The notes: generated by a model not told the origin, from the letters alone. A stretch of 64,000 nucleotides of DNA from Tyto alba (GCF_018691265.1 NW_024881313.1:39425518-39489517), one strand, 5' to 3'. Counted from the stretch's first letter, positions 35,991 to 47,895 are shown. Made by a program: numbers and translations.

Positions 35991-37604
35991 GCAAAAGTTT
36001 TGAAAGGATGAAAAAAATTAGTAGTTTCACCTGTGGTTTTCTCTATTTTTGTAACCTGCAAGCACTGAGATTAGCTGTGTGCTTCTGTTCTGCACAGTAG
36101 TTTTAAATCTAATGTTGAGACACCTTTGTGCCCTGTAACATAAATGAATTTCAACTGTAAAACAGGCAAGTAACTGGGAAACCTGTATATTCTCCAAACT
36201 CTTGGGGAGAAAAAAAATCACATGAAACTATCCATGTCACAGTGACACTGATGAGCTCAAATGACAGCTCAAGACATCCGTGACCTTTCATCTTTTCAAT
36301 TTAGGGATTTTCAGACTTAATCCTAATCTGAATGTGATAACTGTATTACTTGTAGACTCCCTTTCTTTGCAGAAAGAAGTATTAGGGTAAGTCAGAACCA
36401 GTCTTTATAACCAGAACTGGATGAAACACTGGTTGTTTCAAATACATTTGGAGTCATTTTTATCTGAATTATCATCAATGAATTTTCTTTTACCATTAGA
36501 GGCTCAAACAAGGATATGATCTGAGTTCAGATATAACAAGAGTGAAATCTTTTTAATAGCTCTTACCAATTGGCTCCTAAGAGTAAAAACTTCCATGTGA
36601 TTAGCTGTTCACCACTTCAGGGTGAAACTGCCTGAGAACTTTCAAAAGTTTTATATGATCTGGCCTGGAACTTATAAAAGACCCATTAACATGAAATATG
36701 TGCAGCCTAAAAATCCCTTGATCCAAAAGTGTCCATTGCGAAAAAAAGATGTTTGACTTGAGAGAGTCTCTACTCGCAAATGTTTATGATGAAGGCGACA
36801 TAAAGAGAAGACTCCTCTGGCACACGCAGGTTTTCCTACCAGCCTAGGCTCAGATTCTGCATAAACTATGCTGGTAAAAATTTGCAGTCATCCTCAGCAT
36901 AAATTAAACTGGATCATGCTACATGAATGATAGGATAATGAGCCTACAACTAAGTGTACAGAGATCCCTCCCTAAAGATAATGTCTAGCTGAAGGAATTC
37001 ATAACAGAAATTAAATAATCACCTAGCTTGATACAAATTGAAGCAGAATTCATATCTGTATTGATTATGAAAAGACAACTGTCCTTGGATGCCCTGACTA
37101 GTCAAAACCTTTCATGTAGACTTGAAAAACACTGTTCTGCCTATTTAGTGTCCATTAACAATTATTCATTTTTCTACAATGCAAGCTGACTCTAAGTCCA
37201 GTTTCTACATATGCAGGTTAGAAATGTTTTTCTCGTTCCCAAAGAAAATTCTGAGAATACAAAAAATGCTATTTAATTTTTAATAGAGAGACAACACTTG
37301 AAGTCTGTTAGAAGTTTATTGTTTTCTTCTCAGGAAACTTGAGAGGGAGCAACCAAAGTGATTAATTATTTTCCTGAACTATGAGAGAGATTCAGCTTTA
37401 AACCACCACTGAGTTCTCCAAGGCTGTCACTTATTCTGGGGTCTTCTCATTTTGATGAAAGCATTATGTCTGCTGAAATATTGTCATGAAAAATAGGTAC
37501 CATACCATGAGTAGCATTTTGTCTTTTTCTAGTTCGTTGATTGTTTCTTTTTTTGGAGGGGCATAATGCATTATTTTCCAGCAAAGTATATTTCAAAATA
37601 TCAA
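35991..37604. other. Unique non-coding sequence
   Basis: No genes or recognisable repeats seen. AT-rich DNA up to the 5' breakpoint of the young CR1. Confidence 0.55.
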
Positions 37605-38069
37605 GTCAGAGCCAATACAGAGGAGGCCACTAAGGTGCTCGGGGGGCTGGAGCATCTCCCCTGGGAGACCAGGCTGAGAGAGTTGGGGGGGTTCAGCCTG
37701 GAGAAGAGAAGGCTCCAGGGAGACCTTCGAGCGGCCTCCCAGGGCTTAAAGGGGGGGCGGGAAAGGTGGGGAGGGACTCTGGATCAGGGTGTAGGGGTAG
37801 GACGAGGGGTGATGGTTTTACACTGACAGAGGGCAGATTTAGGTTGGACATAAGGCAGAAATTGTTCCCTGTGCGGGGGGTGAGGCGCTGGCCCAGGGTG
37901 CCCAGAGCAGCTGTGGCTGCCCCCTCCCTGGAAGGGTTCAAGGCCAGGTTGGATGGGGCTGGGAGCCCCCTGGACTGGGGGAAGGGGTCCCTGCCCATGG
38001 CAGGGGATTATGAACTGAATGATCTTTAAGGTCCCTTCCAAACCAAACCATTCTAGGATTCTATGATTC
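37605..38069 (+). mobile_element. CR1 LINE, young-looking 5'-truncated copy
   Basis: This + strand copy holds the C-terminal part of ORF2 and the whole 3' UTR. The frame open over 37566-37826 contains [19 protein letters not shown], the conserved C-terminal region of the CR1 ORF2 polyprotein (endonuclease plus reverse transcriptase). Then 'ggttggacataaggcagaaa', 'gttcaaggccaggttggatg', 'ctgcccatggcagggg' and 'atgatctttaaggtccctt' lead to a tail with 'attctaggattctatgattc'. It is the least diverged CR1 in the window. It lacks the 5' UTR, ORF1, the endonuclease and most of the reverse transcriptase, as usual for 5'-truncated insertions, and frameshifts and stops rule out function. The G-richness partly reflects a GC-rich CR1 consensus. 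Confidence 0.95.
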
Positions 38070-38073
38070 AAAT

Positions 38074-38102
38074 GGGGGGAGGGGGGGGGGGGGGGGGGGG
38101 GG
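38074..38102 (+). repeat. Poly-G tract (G6-A-G22) at the CR1 3' junction
   Basis: Directly after the CR1 tail come six G, one A and 22 G. Bird CR1 copies normally end in a few ATTCTATG-type octamers, so G runs are not part of the family. It may be a pre-existing or expanded G microsatellite, or a sequencing or assembly artefact. A run this long can also form a G-quadruplex. Confidence 0.9.
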
Positions 38103-38155
38103 AAGCCCAGACACTTCTAGATCCAATTGGATACCAACAAGGGCAGCAGAATTAA

Positions 38156-38182
38156 TGTCTGGTAACTGCAAGTTACCAGACA
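38156..38182. other. Perfect 12-bp hairpin with 3-nt loop
   Basis: tgtctggtaact (38156-38167) and its exact reverse complement (38171-38182) are separated by gca. The left 11 bases, tgtctggtaac, recur exactly at 38645-38655. No T-run follows and bacterial-type terminators do not apply here. It could be a cruciform, a dyad protein-binding site or a mutational palindrome. Confidence 0.9.
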
Positions 38183-38389
38183 CACCACAATCAGATTTAC
38201 ACACAGCCAAAAGGCATTAGTAAACCGCTTTGGGAGAAGGCCAGAGTACCTGTGCTAAGATTAATCCTAGAATCAATTAAATCCCTGACTTTGCACAACA
38301 ACTTCATTAACCTACTCAGTCTCATGACCTGGCCTCCAAAGTATTCCATGGTGACACTCCTGACAGTCATCTGGGGTGTCCACCACCAC

Positions 38390-38408
38390 ACACACACACA
38401 TACACACA
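38390..38408 (+). repeat. (CA)n microsatellite, short
   Basis: About eight CA units interrupted by one t and flanked by further acac-type words. A simple repeat. Confidence 0.85.
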
Positions 38409-38479
38409 TGCAGAAAAACACATTCCCTCATAAAAGCAATGGGCTTGCAAATTATGAAAACAAACTGCAAGTCTGACTT

Positions 38480-38760
38480 AAAGCTTTACACCCGCTGAGA
38501 CTCCATGCTATGTAGTAATAATATTTACAAGGCACATGGACTCCACTGGCCGGGCTGCCTCGCTCTGTTACCCGCCGCACTTACGTATATTCTACACAGT
38601 TGGATGCGTGGCATTACCCTGCAGCCCAGGTCCTTGATTTATAGTGTCTGGTAACGTCTCCCTTCTGCTGAAATTGAAATGTCTGTGATGTTTGGACACT
38701 GAAGGAACATTGGATTTGCTCTGATCTGTAAATGAAGAGATGGCAATCAAACTTTAAAGT
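38480..38760. promoter_or_regulatory. Candidate conserved non-coding element
   Basis: The block has balanced composition, several CG dinucleotides ('ggccgggctgcctcgctctg', 'acccgccgcacttacgtata') and no repeat signature or long open frame, in contrast to its AT-rich surroundings. CG retention in otherwise CG-poor bird DNA suggests selection or low methylation. No alignment is available, so this is inference. Confidence 0.3.
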
Positions 38761-39824
38761 CTTTTAAAAATGAAAGAGCCTTCTCATATCCTTCTTTTTT
38801 TCATGATGGTATCTCCCACCCTCAGATTTTTTCAGCATTAATTGAGACAAAACCTCCATTTTTCAGACACTGAAAGTGAATTTAAGCTCTCACAAAGGTG
38901 ACTAGATCAGAATCAGCAAGAGGTTATCCACAGGTAAAAACCACCAAAATAAAGGCAAGCTGAACAGAAGGTTGGATTCACTTAATCTGTCTCTTATTGA
39001 CTAAGGGAAGATTTAGGCACTTGTATAGGCTAGAGTCAGTGAAGAGGATCAAGACCTTTAGAGAAGATATCATCCTATCCTGAGCTCTAGGCAGTTAAGA
39101 AGGAGGAGGTGAAGCCCATGCTTTCAAGGTGCTTATCTTTTTCCATTTAACAAGGAGTAATGTAAATAAATCATGGACTTAGACTAAACATCAAACTTGG
39201 AGATAACTAAATTGAGCCTTTCCCACCCAAGGTCTTGCATACCACATTTTCTAATAATGTCGCTAAGGGTGCATTGAAGTCCTTTGGGATGACTTGTATG
39301 CATAGACCCCAACCCTTCTTCCTGAAATGAACCTTATTTAGCAAGGAAGAACACAGCTTCATAGAAGTATGAAATAATTCTACCCTTACAGGTTTGTATG
39401 AAAAAGCAATAATAAATCTTCCATGAACTGTTTCTTAGTAACTTTGGCCTCCGATTAACTGTCAGATTTTCGTGTATGCAAATTTTGGGAACAAAATATA
39501 GGTACTAAATCTTGACTAGTGCACGCAAATCATCCTCCACTGTCATTTAAAAGGCTTCAGAAGACCTCAGCTTGTACAAAAGATATCAGTTCTAACCCCA
39601 GACGCTTTTCAGCTAAAGTTAAAATTGTCCTATTTTATATTTTCTCTGCTAGCTTCAGAAATTATTTCTCCCTTATAACTTATACTGTCTCTGTAACTTC
39701 CTTTAACTTAAAAAGCCATTTATACAAACCTTCCCAAACACAGACAAATCTCCATTCAGTTTATTTGGAAGTTTTTTCATCTTCCTCCAATGCCAAGTGA
39801 TACTCAGAGAAAGTATATATTTGG

Positions 39825-39857
<33 letters not shown>

Positions 39858-41489
39858 TAGTCTACAGAAATTTAGTAATGGAATGGTGAAGTAAAACTTC
39901 CTAAGAGGCTCCCTCAATAGCTGGAAACTGCTAGACAAAATTATTAATGGCACAGAATTATTTTGCACAAAATTATTCTTTGAAATCTCTGACTCTTGAG
40001 AGGGAAAGTATTATACTTCTCATACCTTTCTTGTACCTTTGAAGAAGGAATCAGAATATTATTATTTTTGTGTACCATTTTGATGGCTTTTGATATTATA
40101 TTAGTTTTTTCTGCCTCCCAGCAGAGGGATTTATGTTCTTTGTGGTCAGACTTCTGGATGTAGTTATTCTCTGTTGAATTGTGTTTTCCATTGCTAGGAG
40201 TTGTTTATTGAGACCTGCACACTGACAAAAAATTGCGTGATGGAAAGTTTACTAAGCTCTCTGATTTAGAAGTTCCAGTTCATATTTCCTAGCACTAGAA
40301 GATGACCTGTTCATCTATCCATCTATTTGTACAGTTACAGCTAATATTCAAGTTTAAAGAACTTTTTTTTTGTGTAATGTTTTTCTAAATTCACTTGCCT
40401 CTCATTTCGCACTTATTTTTCAGTAGTAGAATTCTTCTCTTCCTCCTGTATTTTTTATGTCCTAGTTTTTTTGTGGGGATATTTTTGTTATTTTATTTTT
40501 CCATAGAACTACATACAAATTATTTATGGCAATATGGCATTACGGACCCCCAAGTGCACTGTAATGGTAATGGGGAAAATAACTAACAAGGACAATGGTC
40601 CCAGTTTTGACTGCTAAGAAATAATCAAGAAGGGCTTTTAGGAGCTCCATCAGCCTGGGTCACAGTGGTATAGCTTATCTGAAAGGCTGCTGTGATATGT
40701 CTTTTTCATCGGTGATATCCTGAAATACTTCATAAAAGCATGTTAATTCCCAGTCTAATGGTTCATGACAAAGCTCTGTCCACGAAAGGATTGTGGTTCA
40801 TTCCAAAAACCCATGCAAAGACTCTCACAGGCTTCATTGGGCTTTCAAACTGTCCCCAATGGCTCAATTTAATTTAATGTATAAGGAGGCGGAAGTTCTT
40901 AAAATGTTATGAGGAGCAAGTTTCAGTATGGATTTTGTCAGGACGCTTCTTCAAAATTGTCTGGGTCTCAATCCTCTGGGCTCAGCCTGAGGTAAGTCAC
41001 ACTGGAGAATCAAGGTACACAGATGTGGTCTTTCCATGGTTTCTTTTCTTGCTCTGGGTTTGAAGGAATGGTGAAAACCTGCAGCTCATGAAAGCCAGTG
41101 GCTCATTTCCTCCCTTAGGCTTCAAGAGAACTTTTCCGATAAGTGAAGAGGAGAGAACATCTACCATGCCTGTTTGTCCCTTGCTTGCATTTTAGAAACA
41201 CTGTTATTTCTCCAAATCTGATGAAGATTTTGGTAAATTTGGTTCATATTTGCTTCCAGTTATGTTTCAATAAAAAGAAGGAATAGGCTGCCCATGGGAA
41301 GGATTTGTAGCCTTTTTCCATCTGCTTCAGAAGGATCCTGGAAGACTTTTTCAATTCCTGTCTGCGGCAACCTCATTGCCTCAGTGGGGAATCCTCTTTT
41401 CCCCCAAGAACACAACTAAAGCACTTACAGTCCCAGTCTGTCACAAATCAACCACTTTTACCAAATTTCTCATAATTTAAGTAGATAAG
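38761..41489. other. Unique non-coding sequence
   Basis: No gene supported. A weak MIR-like trace on the - strand may lie at about 38850-38930 ('cctccatttttcagacactg'). A30 lies at 39825-39854. A 93-codon frame (39519-39800) ends shortly before that A-run, but I see no parent gene that would make it a processed pseudogene. Confidence 0.55.
39825..39854 (+). repeat. A30 homopolymer
   Basis: Thirty uninterrupted A following atatatttgg. No AATAAA lies in the preceding 30 bp and no recognisable retrocopy precedes it, so it is treated as a simple repeat. Confidence 0.95.
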
Positions 41490-41555
41490 AGATGTAGAGT
41501 GGCGAGGACAGAGACCTGCCCCAGGTAACAGGGTCAGACCCATCATCCAGGTTCC
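41490..41555 (-). repeat. MIR-like SINE trace (weak)
   Basis: 'gacagagacctgccccaggt' then 'aacagggtcagacccatc' resembles reverse-complement MIR around 'agtgacttgcccaaggtcac' and 'acagggtcagagc'. Only this part is visible, so it may be coincidental. Confidence 0.3.
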
Positions 41556-42431
41556 TGTGGGCAGGGTTCCACACAACCCAGGCAGACATACTCTCATTTC
41601 AAAGGACAAAGAGAATTTGAAGATTTATGCCATTGAAAAACTGCTATTTTGGACTATTCAGATTTTGAGCACACATTTCCTAGATGGGGGCGTGTTTCAC
41701 AGTTCTCTGATACAGAAAAAGCTAAACATAGCTGAAAACTGTGCTTTTTCTGGTATTATTGACTGTGCCCAGGAGATAGGGATGAAAAAAGGGGACAGAA
41801 CATGTTAGTTCAGGAGAAGAGACAGGGTGTATGACTTCATGTACGCTGCCTTCATCTGACTGTGGATTTCAGCACGTGTATGCCTCCAAAGCCTTCTACT
41901 AAGTGCCCTGTCAAAAAGTCATTCATACTGAATTTCAAATGCATCTCCAGGGAATAATTGCTAGATCTTCTCAACAGAACACTTCCAAAACATTTTTACA
42001 TATTCTGTGCTTTACACATGCAACACACATATATTTTTACACAATATTTATGCCATACCTACATGTGATTTATGCTATGTATGCTATTAGAATGAGCATA
42101 TAGTATCTACATAATATTTGTAAATAATCCATTTTGCTAACGTCTTCCAAGAGAACTGAACCATTTTATCTTAAACTTCTCTTTCTGCTCACTTTCCCTC
42201 CTTCTCAGGAGAAAGGTCTGAGGGAGACATCTGCAACTGCATATGATTTGTGACATGGGAAATTCTGGATAGCCATCATAAAAATGTAGATACCAAGTCA
42301 AACTGCAATATTCCTCACTCAGAAGGATGCTGTGAGACAAATCTATTATTCAGATGCTAAGCACTTTTAAGACAAAAGCCTGGAGATGCTACATAATGAT
42401 TTTCATCTGCATTATTTAACACCTTCCAATG

Positions 42432-42464
<33 letters not shown>

Positions 42465-44325
42465 TAAATTATATACAGCTTTCATAGCATCAACAAAAGA
42501 TGTTGGAGTTAGAGGAATCAGTGCTTGCTTTTCTTTTCAGCCCAAAACTACTGAAATGGGTGGGTTACCTGGTATAGATTGATGTGTCCTTGCTGAAGGA
42601 AATAGGTAAGCTTCTGTTTGATATTAATTAGAGCAACAAAACTGTAATCAGCAAGATGAAACCTGAAAAGAAAAAAAAAATAATTACCCTCTTTCTAGTA
42701 AATTAACTGGGATGGAATCTTTAGCTCTTGAAAGTCATCATAGTTAGGTCTGTTGGGTTGCATTTAGGATGGATGAAGCAAGAGTCACTCCTGCTTCACA
42801 CATCTCCCTTAACTAAACCTCCTTGTAGCAGCTTTGCAGAAAGCTGTAGCTCCACACCAGATGTAGATGCTGCTTGGCAGGAGCTGCCTTCCTCCACTGC
42901 AGCCCCCTCCTGTGTCTCCATCACTTAACCTATTGCCACCCCAATAACAAAATCCAGTGTGATTCTCTCTCACTCGTAGATGCAAAGGAAGCTGCAGGAT
43001 CCAGAGAGCTGGCTGCTCAGTGGATGACAGTCAAGACAATGAATCCACCTCAGTTTTGACCACATAAGGGACAGATTACACACAGGAGATATCTAATTTC
43101 ATTCAGAACCTAGATACACACAATCCTCAGCACCCTCATTTTATTTGGTTCGGCTTTCAGCCAGGGACCAGACGATCTCCATAGGTCCTTTCAAATAAAT
43201 ATTTTATGGTTCTGTTCTCTGATTCGGCCAGGAGACTTTTTCTGGGTCTGTGATAGCCAGATGTCTGCTGTGTGTTTGTGTGGCTTTGCCTGCTGTTGCG
43301 ATGGGGAGGATCACAGGTGCAGCCCTCAATACGTACAGGGGCCATTTCAGGCTTGTGGAGATCTCTCTTCTTTTCCTGTTAATCAATGTGGAACCAGCAA
43401 AGGGAAGTCCAAAGGCCAAATTTTTAAAGGACATAAGCTGCTATGGCTTTACTGACTTCAGCAGAGCTTTGCTAGTTTTCAGCAGCTGGAGATGTGGCCC
43501 TTGTCAACAGGATTTTTCACAGAGATCTGGTACTTAATGCTAACCATTAGAAAGCTGAGTGTGTGCACTTTGGGTAGTTTGGTTACAAAGATGAAATATA
43601 TTGTTTTACTATACAATTTAAACATGCTGGTAATTTCTTTGCTTTTCTTTAAAAACAAGACAGAAAAAATTAATGGTAAGTGGAAATCCATTTTGCCGTG
43701 TAATAGTAATACACTGTATATTATTACTATTCTGCTAATCCACGGGGAAAGTAAATGCCAATAAAAGGGATTATAAAGCAACATGCATTTTCAATTAGGG
43801 CCTACAGTGCTGCTCAAAGCAAGCCTTGCCAAACGTCTAGCTGATGGGACATAGCTCACAGCAAGTTCTGGACACACACTGAGCCAGAGGGGCGAGATGA
43901 AGGGACGCCTCCTCTCCCTCACAGCATGCCTGGTCAAGGACTTGATGAAAGCTCCTCCTGCCCCTCCACGCAGGGAACCAGGGACCAGGGGTCCAGAGCA
44001 AGGACCAAGAGGGATTGTGACTCCTGTCTCTCATGGTCAGGCAAAAGCAGGGATGGGAAGGAGGTCTGGTGGGCTGAGATGGATCACTTCCCGCAGAGTG
44101 AAGAGTCAGACAGGAGCCATCTGTGTTGTATTAAATCTCTCGACCCCGGCCAGGGGCTGTGCAATTAGGAGACAACCTTTCTTCAAGCAGGCAGGGGCTA
44201 TCTGTAAATAAACCAATGCATGCCCGTGCACACTCCTAGTCATTGTATCTCATCTCTTAGAGCTACACAAACACAGTTTACACACACTATGCACACAGAT
44301 TATTAAGCTATACACTGCAGTTTAT
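41556..44325. other. Unique non-coding sequence
   Basis: No gene supported. A30 at 42432-42461. A 10-bp perfect hairpin lies at 43702-43731 (aatagtaata, a 10-nt loop, tattactatt). A GC-richer block spans about 43840-44170 and has competing + frames of 104 and 80 codons in different registers, neither recognisable. The phrase 'tttactgacttcagcagagc' at about 43446 resembles a motif of old amniote repeats but is too short to call. Confidence 0.55.
42432..42461 (+). repeat. A30 homopolymer
   Basis: Thirty uninterrupted A between a g and gcttaaatt. No preceding polyadenylation signal or retrocopy is visible. Confidence 0.95.
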
Positions 44326-44373
44326 ATGCGTATGTACAACATATATATATGTCGAATACATATACATACGCAT
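44326..44373. other. 11-bp inverted repeat around an AT palindrome
   Basis: atgcgtatgta (44326-44336) and its exact reverse complement tacatacgcat (44363-44373) flank a 14-bp AT palindrome, acatatatatatgt (44339-44352). CG inside otherwise TA/CA-rich arms is unusual. Cruciform formation is plausible. Function is unknown. Confidence 0.8.
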
Positions 44374-45714
44374 TATATAGTTTATATTTATATATGTATC
44401 TACTTGCTTCTCAATCTAGACACAGAATCTTTAATTATGTAGAGAGTTCAAGAAATCTGTAAATTTTATATACATATATCTAATCGATTGCGGGCATAGA
44501 ACAAGCAAAACAAGAAAAGGGAGTTGTGATAGAAGGTGGGACAATAAGAAATAGAGACCAGTGCTTACAAATAGATGGTCTACTGAAGATGTTGTCTCTC
44601 AGAAAATATTTGCTCTCCTCCTAATACACCCACTTTCCAATTAAATAAAAATAAATCTTATAATCTTATTCTTTTTCCTCTAGGAATGGTGAGCCATTCT
44701 CCTTGCTATCTGGGACGGGATTTGACAGCTTACATCAGGAATGGGCGTGAAGTTGCCCAGATGTGTCTGCTGAAGGAACCATTTTCCTGGTGATGACAGA
44801 AGTCTGGCAAGATGCCTGATGAAAATCTGTGGGGGATTTTTTTTCCCCTCTTCCAAAACAAAAAATGGAGAAAAGAGAAACCTGTACTCATCAACTAGAT
44901 ATATATGAGAAAACGCCCTATTTTCTATTTTTTTTCTTTTTTTCTTTTTTTTTTTTTTTTTTTTTTTTTCAGGTAGAGACATTGAGGTCTTCAGAAAGAC
45001 AGGAAATCTTAAGTGCCCTCCCCAGAGCCTCATCTATCAATCAGGTCTTTCCTTTGGCCCCAGAATATTCAATCTCTCTCCTTCTCTTCCTCAATTTGTT
45101 GTATCTTGTACAGGAACCCAAGGCCATGTTTAATATGTTTGTTTTTTACACTGACAACGTAAAGGTCAACATTTAAGTTAGGTTACGTAATCAGATCAGT
45201 CCCTTGTGATTAACCACAGAGCAAAATAATTCCCATTTAATTGTCCTGTTCTCCCACCCCCCTCCTTCTGAACAGTAAAATCCTATTATTTCTTCCTTCT
45301 CTCTGCCTTGGAATTACTTCAGGGCTGATCTCAGGTTTATATGAAGCTGGCATCAAATTTTCAAAAACACTTAAGCAAGACTTCCGTCATAAAAGACTGA
45401 GGCACTTGGGAAGGAAGAAGACACTTTTTTTTTTTTAATGCTGTTGCAAGTCAAAAAAAAAGATACAGTGGGCTTCTCAGCAGGAGTTAGACATACTGGC
45501 TTAGTTCGTATTTTTCTGCAACAAATATTCCTTGTGAGTATTGACTTTCCATAGTGAAATCCGGGGGACTCAGGAGGCCAAAAATTGACTGAGCTCCCTG
45601 GTGTTGTGAAAAAGAGATAGGAATAAATGTAATCTCAGAGTCTAGATTCATATTGAAATAAAAACATTTCTGATTTTGGAAATTTGAAATTGAATTACTG
45701 CCATGTATAGTTAT
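44374..45714. other. Unique non-coding sequence
   Basis: T25 at 44945-44969 is followed directly by cagg and so looks like a strong splice acceptor, but no recognisable exon follows. The open frames of 115-117 codons on both strands here cross the T/A run and are artefacts. Other content is AT-rich and featureless. Confidence 0.55.
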
Positions 45715-46365
45715 AGACTGGAAAGTGGCAGGCTGAATACTAACCTAGAGAAGGACTTGGGGATAATGGTGAGTGCCAAGTTGAATAGATCTGAATAAAT
45801 ACGAATAAATATGAGTTCCATCAATTTACTCCCACTGTAAGTAAGGCAAGCCACATAATAATGTAGCACATTAGAAAGTGCATGCTCAGTCTAACAAAAG
45901 CAGCAATTATTCTCTACTCAGTGCTGTCGAGGTTTCATCTGTAGTACTGCACTCGGTTTTGTGTACAGAGTTCAGGATGGATTTGGAAGAGTGCATTGCA
46001 TTTCCTATGAAAAGACCTCAGCGGAGCTAGGCTTGCATGTTGGGTGGAGACTACAGCTATTTCAGTGGCAGCTAGAAAAAAAGGTGATAAAATAAATCTC
46101 TTCTAAATCATGCTACATGACAAGAGGCAATGGTTTTGGTTTGGAAGGTTTAGTCTGGACATTAAGGAAAAAATTATTTCAGTATAGTGTAGCACTGGAG
46201 TAGGCTATCCAGAGAAACTCTGGCATACATCTCCTTGGAGATTTGCAAGACATGACTAGGCAAAGCCATGGCTGACCTGATCTATGGCTGGCTGTAGTCT
46301 TGCCTTAGCTAGGAGCATGGACTCTGGTTGTCTCATCCAAACAGCTTTTCCATGTTTCATTGATT
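45715..46365 (+). mobile_element. Old CR1 LINE, ORF2 3' part to 3' UTR
   Basis: From 45748 the + frame reads EKDLGIMVSAKLN, matching the CR1 ORF2 segment EKDLGVLVDNKL. The collinear blocks are 'tctactcagtgctgtcgagg', 'tttcatctgtagtactgcac', a region like 'DLEERVQRRA', 'tctggacattaagga', 'ctccttggagatttgcaaga' and 'ggctgacctgatctatggc', ending in 'ctctggttgtctcatccaa'. It covers about 650 bp. Divergence is high, with several indels, and the terminal octamers are not recognisable. It is similar in age to the copy at 14.2-15.0 kb. Confidence 0.85.
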
Positions 46366-47834
46366 ATAATAGCATCAGATTTGTCAGAAATTGCCCTCCC
46401 CAAAAACACACTTTTAACCTCCCTAAGGTCCTACTGAAATTTCAAATGTGGCAGAAGAAATAGAATGGATTGTTTCTTTCTCTTAGCTTAGACCATGGTC
46501 TACTATGGTTTAGTTTTCACCACATAACTGGAGATTTGGGTTTCATCATGCACAGTTAGACAAAATCCCACCACCCATGCCTGGTTACTGGGTTGTGTTA
46601 GCAGGGAGAAAGAATATGAAGTGGTCCCAATGTTAGTCAATGCCTCTGGGTGCTTCTGGCCACCTCTGACTACCTAGTTCCAAGGGTCAGCCACACATTT
46701 ATAGCTGAGTTAGTTGGGGAAATCTTTGTATCAAGTTCTGTGAGAGACTAGAGCATGTAGTTCTGGATCTGTAACAAAATATTTTAATTGTTGTGCCAGT
46801 CAAACCACTGTATGTAAGTACGTACTGTTATGCCTCTAAAGAAGGGTGAAGATCAGAAGTTCTGAGCAGCAATATTTCCTTTATTCAAACATAGAAAAAA
46901 ACCACACAGAATACCCTCAATACAGTTGAGTATTTTATCTTCAGATAACAGTTCCTTAAAACTAGCTTGGACAGCTGATCATTTACCTCTAAGCTGAGCT
47001 CTTCATGGTGAAGGAATGTCTTGTTACAACAAGGAACTTAAGCCAAAACGAATTATTTGGATCATAGGATCCCCAAGTTTGGTGATATTACTAAATTCAA
47101 GATTTCCTTTTTAAACGTAGATGCCTAGTGCTATTTGAATAGATCATGCCTGTATGCGGTTGGGAGATCAGACGCAAGGTCCTGTGGTCCTGTGCCCTTC
47201 TGGAGCTGGGGTCCAAAATGAAACTAGATACTTATTTTTGAGCAACTGAACTGAGCCTCTAGTACTTAGGTAGACACCCACATGTAGACTTCTGCATCTG
47301 GAGCTGAATCACACCTAATACAGCTTTCTGAGATGGCACCAAGCATTCAGAAATCAGTATAATTCATGAATAGCTACTTTTGTTATTTTCAGTCCAGATT
47401 ATTGTCCTTGGTTGGATAATATTTTCTGAGAGAAGTCAAAATAGGCGACTATTACAGTTACAAGCAATGACCTACCTTTGTATTAATGAAGTATAAAACC
47501 ACAGCAAACTGTCAGAAGGTAACCTTGGAGTTTTACCCCAGATTTTTGCATTAAGGCTTTGTCTTACGTTTAAGGTGTTGCATAGTTTTGGGAAACACAT
47601 CCAATAGGAAGGGAAATATCTCTATTGACTGTAGAAATGTATAATGTGGTATCATGCCGAGTGGATATCTGAAATAAATGAGCTCCCTGTTTTCCTTATT
47701 TTTTATACACTTTCTCTGAAAGAGTTTATTGAAGTCCATTGTTGGAAGAAAAACAGTTGAGCAAAAAGGATAATTATTCCCATCCTTATGTTCTTAAGCA
47801 CTTTGGCTAATTGGGAAGGAATTAGGAAGGAAGC
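46366..47834. other. Unique non-coding sequence
   Basis: No gene seen. A stretch at about 47230-47330 ('ctagtacttaggtagacacc') vaguely recalls old 'aggtgcctaaat'-type repeats but cannot be assigned. Confidence 0.5.
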
Positions 47835-47895
47835 CACATGGCCCAGTGAATAAAAGAAGGGACTGGAAAGCTCAAGAACTGGTATTTATGGCTTA
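47835..47895 (+). repeat. Possible tRNA-derived SINE head
   Basis: tggcccagtgaa at 47839-47850 resembles an RNA polymerase III A box (TRGCNNAGTGG). The text after it ('aagggactggaaagctcaag', then 'aactggtatttatgg') parallels the MIR-type head 'acggactctggagccag', 'cctgggttcgaat'. The B box is degraded, so this is tentative. Confidence 0.3.

Noticed and set aside
37566..37826. 86-codon frame as a gene
   Set aside because: It is the truncated C-terminal region of CR1 ORF2, followed by frameshifts.
39519..39854. Processed pseudogene ending in A30
   Set aside because: No AATAAA close before the A-run, no target-site duplication seen and no recognisable parent gene.
43840..44211. 104-codon frame in GC-richer DNA
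   Set aside because: An 80-codon frame overlaps it in another register, and neither product resembles a known protein.
44680..45176. Overlapping 117- and 115-codon frames
   Set aside because: Both cross T25/A25 and oppose each other on the two strands.
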